From contig JADCGA010000001.1 in the NCBI GenBank assembly GCA_020249265.1, forward strand, positions 186,001-250,000: DNA of 64,000 nt, given 5' to 3'. Positions within the stretch are counted from its first letter, which is position 1. The number at the start of each line of letters is the position of its first letter. This stretch comes from Roseomonas sp. GTDB taxonomy: Bacteria > Pseudomonadota > Alphaproteobacteria > Acetobacterales > Acetobacteraceae. The notes under the pieces are model-generated. The model was given only the letters and a program-made list of their open reading frames with translations, had not been told where the DNA came from and did not search any database. The position numbers and the translations under genes were made by a program. This document shows positions 61,573 through 64,000 of the stretch, in pieces.

Positions 61573-62202
61573 ATGGAACAGACCCCCTCCCCCGATCCTT
61601 TCGCCATCTCCAGCCTGGAAGCCCTGGCGCAGCATTATGAAGCCCCCAGCGAGCGGGCGCTGAAGAAGGTCGCGCCCAGGCTGGATGACACGGCGCGCAA
61701 CTTCATCGCGGCGAGCCCGTTTTGCATTCTGACCACCATCGGTCACAACGGGCCGCATGCCACGCCGCGCGGCGATGCGCCGGGTTTTGTTGCCTGTCTG
61801 GAAGATGGCTCGCTCGCCTTGCCGGATCGGCGCGGCAATAATCGCTTGGATGGGCTGCGCGATATCATTGAAGACCCTCGCGTCGCGCTTTTGTTCCCGA
61901 TCCCGGGCGTGGCTGAGGCGCTGCGTGTGGGCGGTACAGCGCGCATCACCACCGATCCCGCACTTTGCGCGCGTTTTGTGGAGCGCGGTAAGGCGCCCAC
62001 CAGCGTAATCCTGATCAGCCCGCGGGAGGTTTACATGCAATGCGCGAAATCCATCCTGCGATCACGCCTTTGGGGCGATGCGCCACGCCCGGCTGGTGTG
62101 CCGACAGCGGGGGAGATGATCGCATCGCATACTGGCGGCATGGTGGATTCCGCCGCGTATGATGCCACCGCGCCAGCGCGGCTTGCGGAGACGCTTTACT
62201 AA
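61573..62202 (+). CDS. Pyridoxamine 5'-phosphate oxidase-fold flavoprotein (MSMEG_1061-like)
   Basis: Split-barrel FMN- or F420-binding family protein of 209 residues. The barrel opens with RNFIAASPFCILTTIGHNGP (48-67) and continues PRGDAPGFVACLEDGSLALP, DRRGNNRLDGLRDIIEDPRV and LFPIPGVAEALRVGGTARIT. The HATPRGDAPGF segment is typical of the MSMEG_1061-type subgroup. It ends in QCAKSILRSRLW. Divergent from yebC with 92 bases between. It is probably an oxidoreductase or stress protein, not PdxH itself. Confidence 0.82.
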   Translation: MEQTPSPDPFAISSLEALAQHYEAPSERALKKVAPRLDDTARNFIAASPFCILTTIGHNGPHATPRGDAPGFVACLEDGSLALPDRRGNNRLDGLRDIIEDPRVALLFPIPGVAEALRVGGTARITTDPALCARFVERGKAPTSVILISPREVYMQCAKSILRSRLWGDAPRPAGVPTAGEMIASHTGGMVDSAAYDATAPARLAETLY

Positions 62203-62209
62203 AGGCGCT

Positions 62210-63031
62210 TCACAAGCAAGGCAGCACCGCATCCAACCCACCCCCGATACGCAAGGGTGCAACACGGCGGGCAAGCCCGGTGGCATCATCGGTTTCCACG
62301 AATAGCCCGCTGATCGTGGCCTCATTCTCAGCCGGCGCCAGCCGCTCCGCCGGCACCTTCCGCCAGAAGCGGATGGAAGCGCCGGCCTTTTGCATGCCGA
62401 TCACGCTATCATAATCGCCGCACATCCCGGCATCGGTCTGAAACGCCGTGCCGCCTGGCAGAATGCGATGATCAGCAGTCGGCACATGGGTATGGGTGCC
62501 AATCACAAGGCTCACGCGGCCATCGAAACTATGGCCCATGGCCTGTTTTTCAGATGATGCCTCGGCATGGAAATCGATGATGATGGCCTGCACCGTGCCT
62601 TGCGGCCCCAGGCTATGCTGCGCCAATTCCGCCTGAATGGCGCGGAAGGGATCATCCAGGGGTTCCATGAACAACCGCCCCATGGCCTGCAACACCAAAG
62701 CCCGCCTGCCATCGGCCAGCACTGCCACCACCGCGCCCTTGCCAGGCGTGCCGGGTGGGTAATTCAGCGGGCGGATCAGGCGCGGCTCGCCCTCAATATA
62801 GGGGATGATTTCCTTCCGATCCCAGGCGTGATTGCCAAGCGTCAGCACATCAGCACCCGCGATGAACAGCGCGCGTGCCATCTCCGGCGCCAGGCCAAAC
62901 CCGTGGGAGGCATTTTCCGCATTCACCACCACCAGATCGAGCCGGAGCTTTTCACGCAGGCTGGGCAAGGTTGCGGTGACGGCATCACGCCCGGCGCGGC
63001 CAACAATATCGCCAAGGAAAAGCAGCCTCAC
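62210..63031 (-). CDS. YmdB-like metallophosphoesterase (TIGR00282 family)
   Basis: Dinuclear-metal phosphoesterase of 273 residues, related to B. subtilis YmdB, which acts on 2',3'-cyclic nucleotides. Metal motifs run in order: LFLGDIVGRAG, VVNAENASHGFGLA, TLGNHAWDRKE, IDFHAEASSEK and VIGTHTHVPTADHRIL. The GTG at 63029-63031 overlaps the stop of the cyclo-ligase gene (GTGA), so the two are co-translated. A longer reading with ATG at 63046 is less likely. It converges on the flavoprotein gene with seven bases between. Confidence 0.9.
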   Translation of the reverse strand: MRLLFLGDIVGRAGRDAVTATLPSLREKLRLDLVVVNAENASHGFGLAPEMARALFIAGADVLTLGNHAWDRKEIIPYIEGEPRLIRPLNYPPGTPGKGAVVAVLADGRRALVLQAMGRLFMEPLDDPFRAIQAELAQHSLGPQGTVQAIIIDFHAEASSEKQAMGHSFDGRVSLVIGTHTHVPTADHRILPGGTAFQTDAGMCGDYDSVIGMQKAGASIRFWRKVPAERLAPAENEATISGLFVETDDATGLARRVAPLRIGGGLDAVLPCL

Positions 63032-63660
63032 GCAGGGTCTCCACAAATGATCACGCCGCCTTCTGTAGCGATCAGGCGCAGGTGGAAATCCTGCGGTCCC
63101 GCCGGTACTTCGGCCATCTCCTGGGCGGCATAGGCGATACCGATGGGTTTTGCACCCGGCAGCGCCGCCAGGGTGCGATCATAATAGCCGCCGCCATAAC
63201 CCAGCCGACGCCCCGCGCGGTCAAAGGCCAAAAGCGGCACCAGCAGCACATCAGGGCGCAGTTCTTCGCCAGCAACAGGTTCCGAAGTGCCCAAGGGGCC
63301 AGGGCGCAAAGCCGCGCTTGGCGCCCAGGCGCGAAAGGCAAGCGGCTGGCCGCGCGGCGGCGTGACCGGCAAGGCCATAGCGTGACCACGTGAAGCCAAG
63401 GCCAGCATCAAGGGGCGCGGGTCCATCTCATCCCCCATTGGCCAATAACCAGCGATTATGGCGCCCTTGGGCGGCGCGTGCTGCGCCAGCATGGCTTCCG
63501 CCAAACGCGCCGGCGCCTCAATATTTGTGAGTGTCGCGCGCTTCGCCCGCGCAAGCTTGCGTGCCGCTGCCTTGGCTGCCTGCAACACAACATCCGATGC
63601 GGCGGCTTGGGCCTCGGTCAAGCAGGGTTCCTGTTGGCAAAAAAAGTGCGGAGCCACCAT
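63028..63660 (-). CDS. fau: 5-formyltetrahydrofolate cyclo-ligase
   Basis: Turns 5-formyl-THF into 5,10-methenyl-THF with ATP. It has 210 residues in this reading. Family motifs are AARKLARAKRATLT at the N-terminus, GYWPMGDEMDPRPLM, the ATP-site LLVPLLAFDRAGRRLGYGGG and YYDRTLAAL (which joins it), and FHLRLIATEGGVI at the end. The start is unsure: ATG at 63658-63660 adds about 25 residues before the domain, and a GTG at 63588 would remove them. The gene lies directly after a 6S RNA, as ygfA does in E. coli. It is coupled to the YmdB-like gene. Confidence 0.92.
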   Translation of the reverse strand: MVAPHFFCQQEPCLTEAQAAASDVVLQAAKAAARKLARAKRATLTNIEAPARLAEAMLAQHAPPKGAIIAGYWPMGDEMDPRPLMLALASRGHAMALPVTPPRGQPLAFRAWAPSAALRPGPLGTSEPVAGEELRPDVLLVPLLAFDRAGRRLGYGGGYYDRTLAALPGAKPIGIAYAAQEMAEVPAGPQDFHLRLIATEGGVIICGDPA

Positions 63661-63665
63661 GGCCG

Positions 63666-63808
63666 CTGGCCTATCATCCTCCCAAGGCCTGCGTTTGCAG
63701 GTGGGCACCAGATACCCGAACCACGGTCCGGACAGAGCCAGTTCCCGGAGGATGTGCATTGGCCCCGGGGATGAATTGCCTGGCGCACCTGGCAGCCCCG
63801 CAGGGCTT
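63666..63808 (-). ncRNA. ssrS: 6S RNA
   Basis: Between zapA and the cyclo-ligase gene there is no ORF, but the sequence shows features I associate with 6S RNA, which mimics an open promoter and holds sigma-70 RNA polymerase. Leftward it reads CCCCGGGGCC and TCCGGGAACTGGCTCTG (the central bulge region), then the 3' hairpin CCTGC-AAAC-GCAGG. The zapA-ssrS-ygfA order is the same as in E. coli and many proteobacteria. The ends are approximate; no covariance model was run. Confidence 0.75.
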
Positions 63809-63810
63809 AG

Positions 63811-64000
63811 TTAGGCTTCCTCAAGCCGCGCGGCAATGGCCTCAAGCTTTTCAGCGAGCTGTATGAGCCCATCGGCCAAGGCGGGGTCGGGCGCGGGCGT
63901 CTCTGAAGCGACGGCGCCGCCGGCCTTCAGCGCGTCATTCTCGGCCTTCAAATCCATGGCTTCATCGGCCAATTGCAAGGCGGCCAGCAGCAGCATGCGC
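63811..64000 (-). CDS. zapA: Cell division protein ZapA (N-terminus beyond window)
   Basis: C-terminal 62 residues of a ZapA-like protein, which bundles FtsZ at the division site. RMLLLAALQLADEAMDLKAE is the typical end of the globular part and start of the coiled coil. Then comes an alanine- and proline-rich linker and IQLAEKLEAIAARLEEA. The stop is TAA at 63811-63813. Its position before 6S RNA and the cyclo-ligase gene supports the call. The N-terminus is off the right edge. Confidence 0.82.
   Translation of the reverse strand, partial: RMLLLAALQLADEAMDLKAENDALKAGGAVASETPAPDPALADGLIQLAEKLEAIAARLEEA

Noticed and set aside
1-64000. CRISPR array, transposase or prophage genes
   Set aside because: No regularly spaced repeats, transposase motifs or phage structural genes were seen in any frame.

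Overview
The window is an unbroken, GC-rich, gene-dense stretch of bacterial chromosome. Its gene families and layout suggest an alphaproteobacterium, most likely Acetobacteraceae (Roseomonas-like). This is an inference from: many Bug-type periplasmic binding proteins, a three-subunit proton transhydrogenase (pntAA/pntAB/pntB), a class II DAHP synthase, GTGA/ATGA gene overlaps, and a zapA-6S RNA-5-FCL arrangement. No tRNA, rRNA, CRISPR array, intact insertion sequence or prophage was seen.

Layout. 1-16.7 kb is catabolic and transport: a partial enoyl-CoA hydratase, a Bug receptor, a GSA-aminomutase-like aminotransferase, an amidase, a family 5 solute-binding protein, a trypsin-like protease with a proline-rich linker, two CaiB/BaiF CoA transferases, an acyl-CoA synthetase, an M3 oligopeptidase coupled to an ABC1 kinase, a second Bug receptor and a uronate dehydrogenase-like SDR. 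17.4-20.3 kb is pntAA-pntAB-pntB with a strong terminator. 20.5-29.1 kb is a leftward run with mostly overlapping or tightly spaced genes: class II DAHP synthase, pncB, nadE, an unknown ORF, gltX, cysS, a DUF305 protein, trmJ. 29.2-40 kb holds a serine hydrolase, glutathione-linked functions (frmA-type dehydrogenase, gor), an MFS carrier, a MaoC protein, a succinate-semialdehyde-type dehydrogenase, then fumarylacetoacetase, two tandem cyclases and a third Bug receptor. glmS-glmU follows.

44-49 kb is the most unusual part. Two TPR-glycosyltransferase genes are tandem duplicates. Between them lie a pseudogene copy of the small membrane-protein gene that flanks the second copy and a fossil of a Bug receptor gene. 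The two proteins agree much better in the C-terminal catalytic part than in the TPR part, suggesting changed partner recognition.

49-59 kb is a short-chain acid uptake and activation region: two small membrane proteins, a sodium:solute symporter with its DUF4212 small subunit, an unknown cytoplasmic protein, an AT-rich regulatory stretch, an MHS-type MFS carrier, a CBS/nucleotidyltransferase (DUF294) protein, a DnaQ-like exonuclease and propionyl-CoA synthetase. 59.6-64 kb holds a GNAT acetyltransferase in lower-GC surroundings, a PaaI-type thioesterase, YebC, a flavin-type oxidoreductase, a YmdB-like phosphoesterase, 5-formyl-THF cyclo-ligase, a 6S RNA and the end of zapA.

All residue, spacing and identity statements were made by eye. 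No database search was run.
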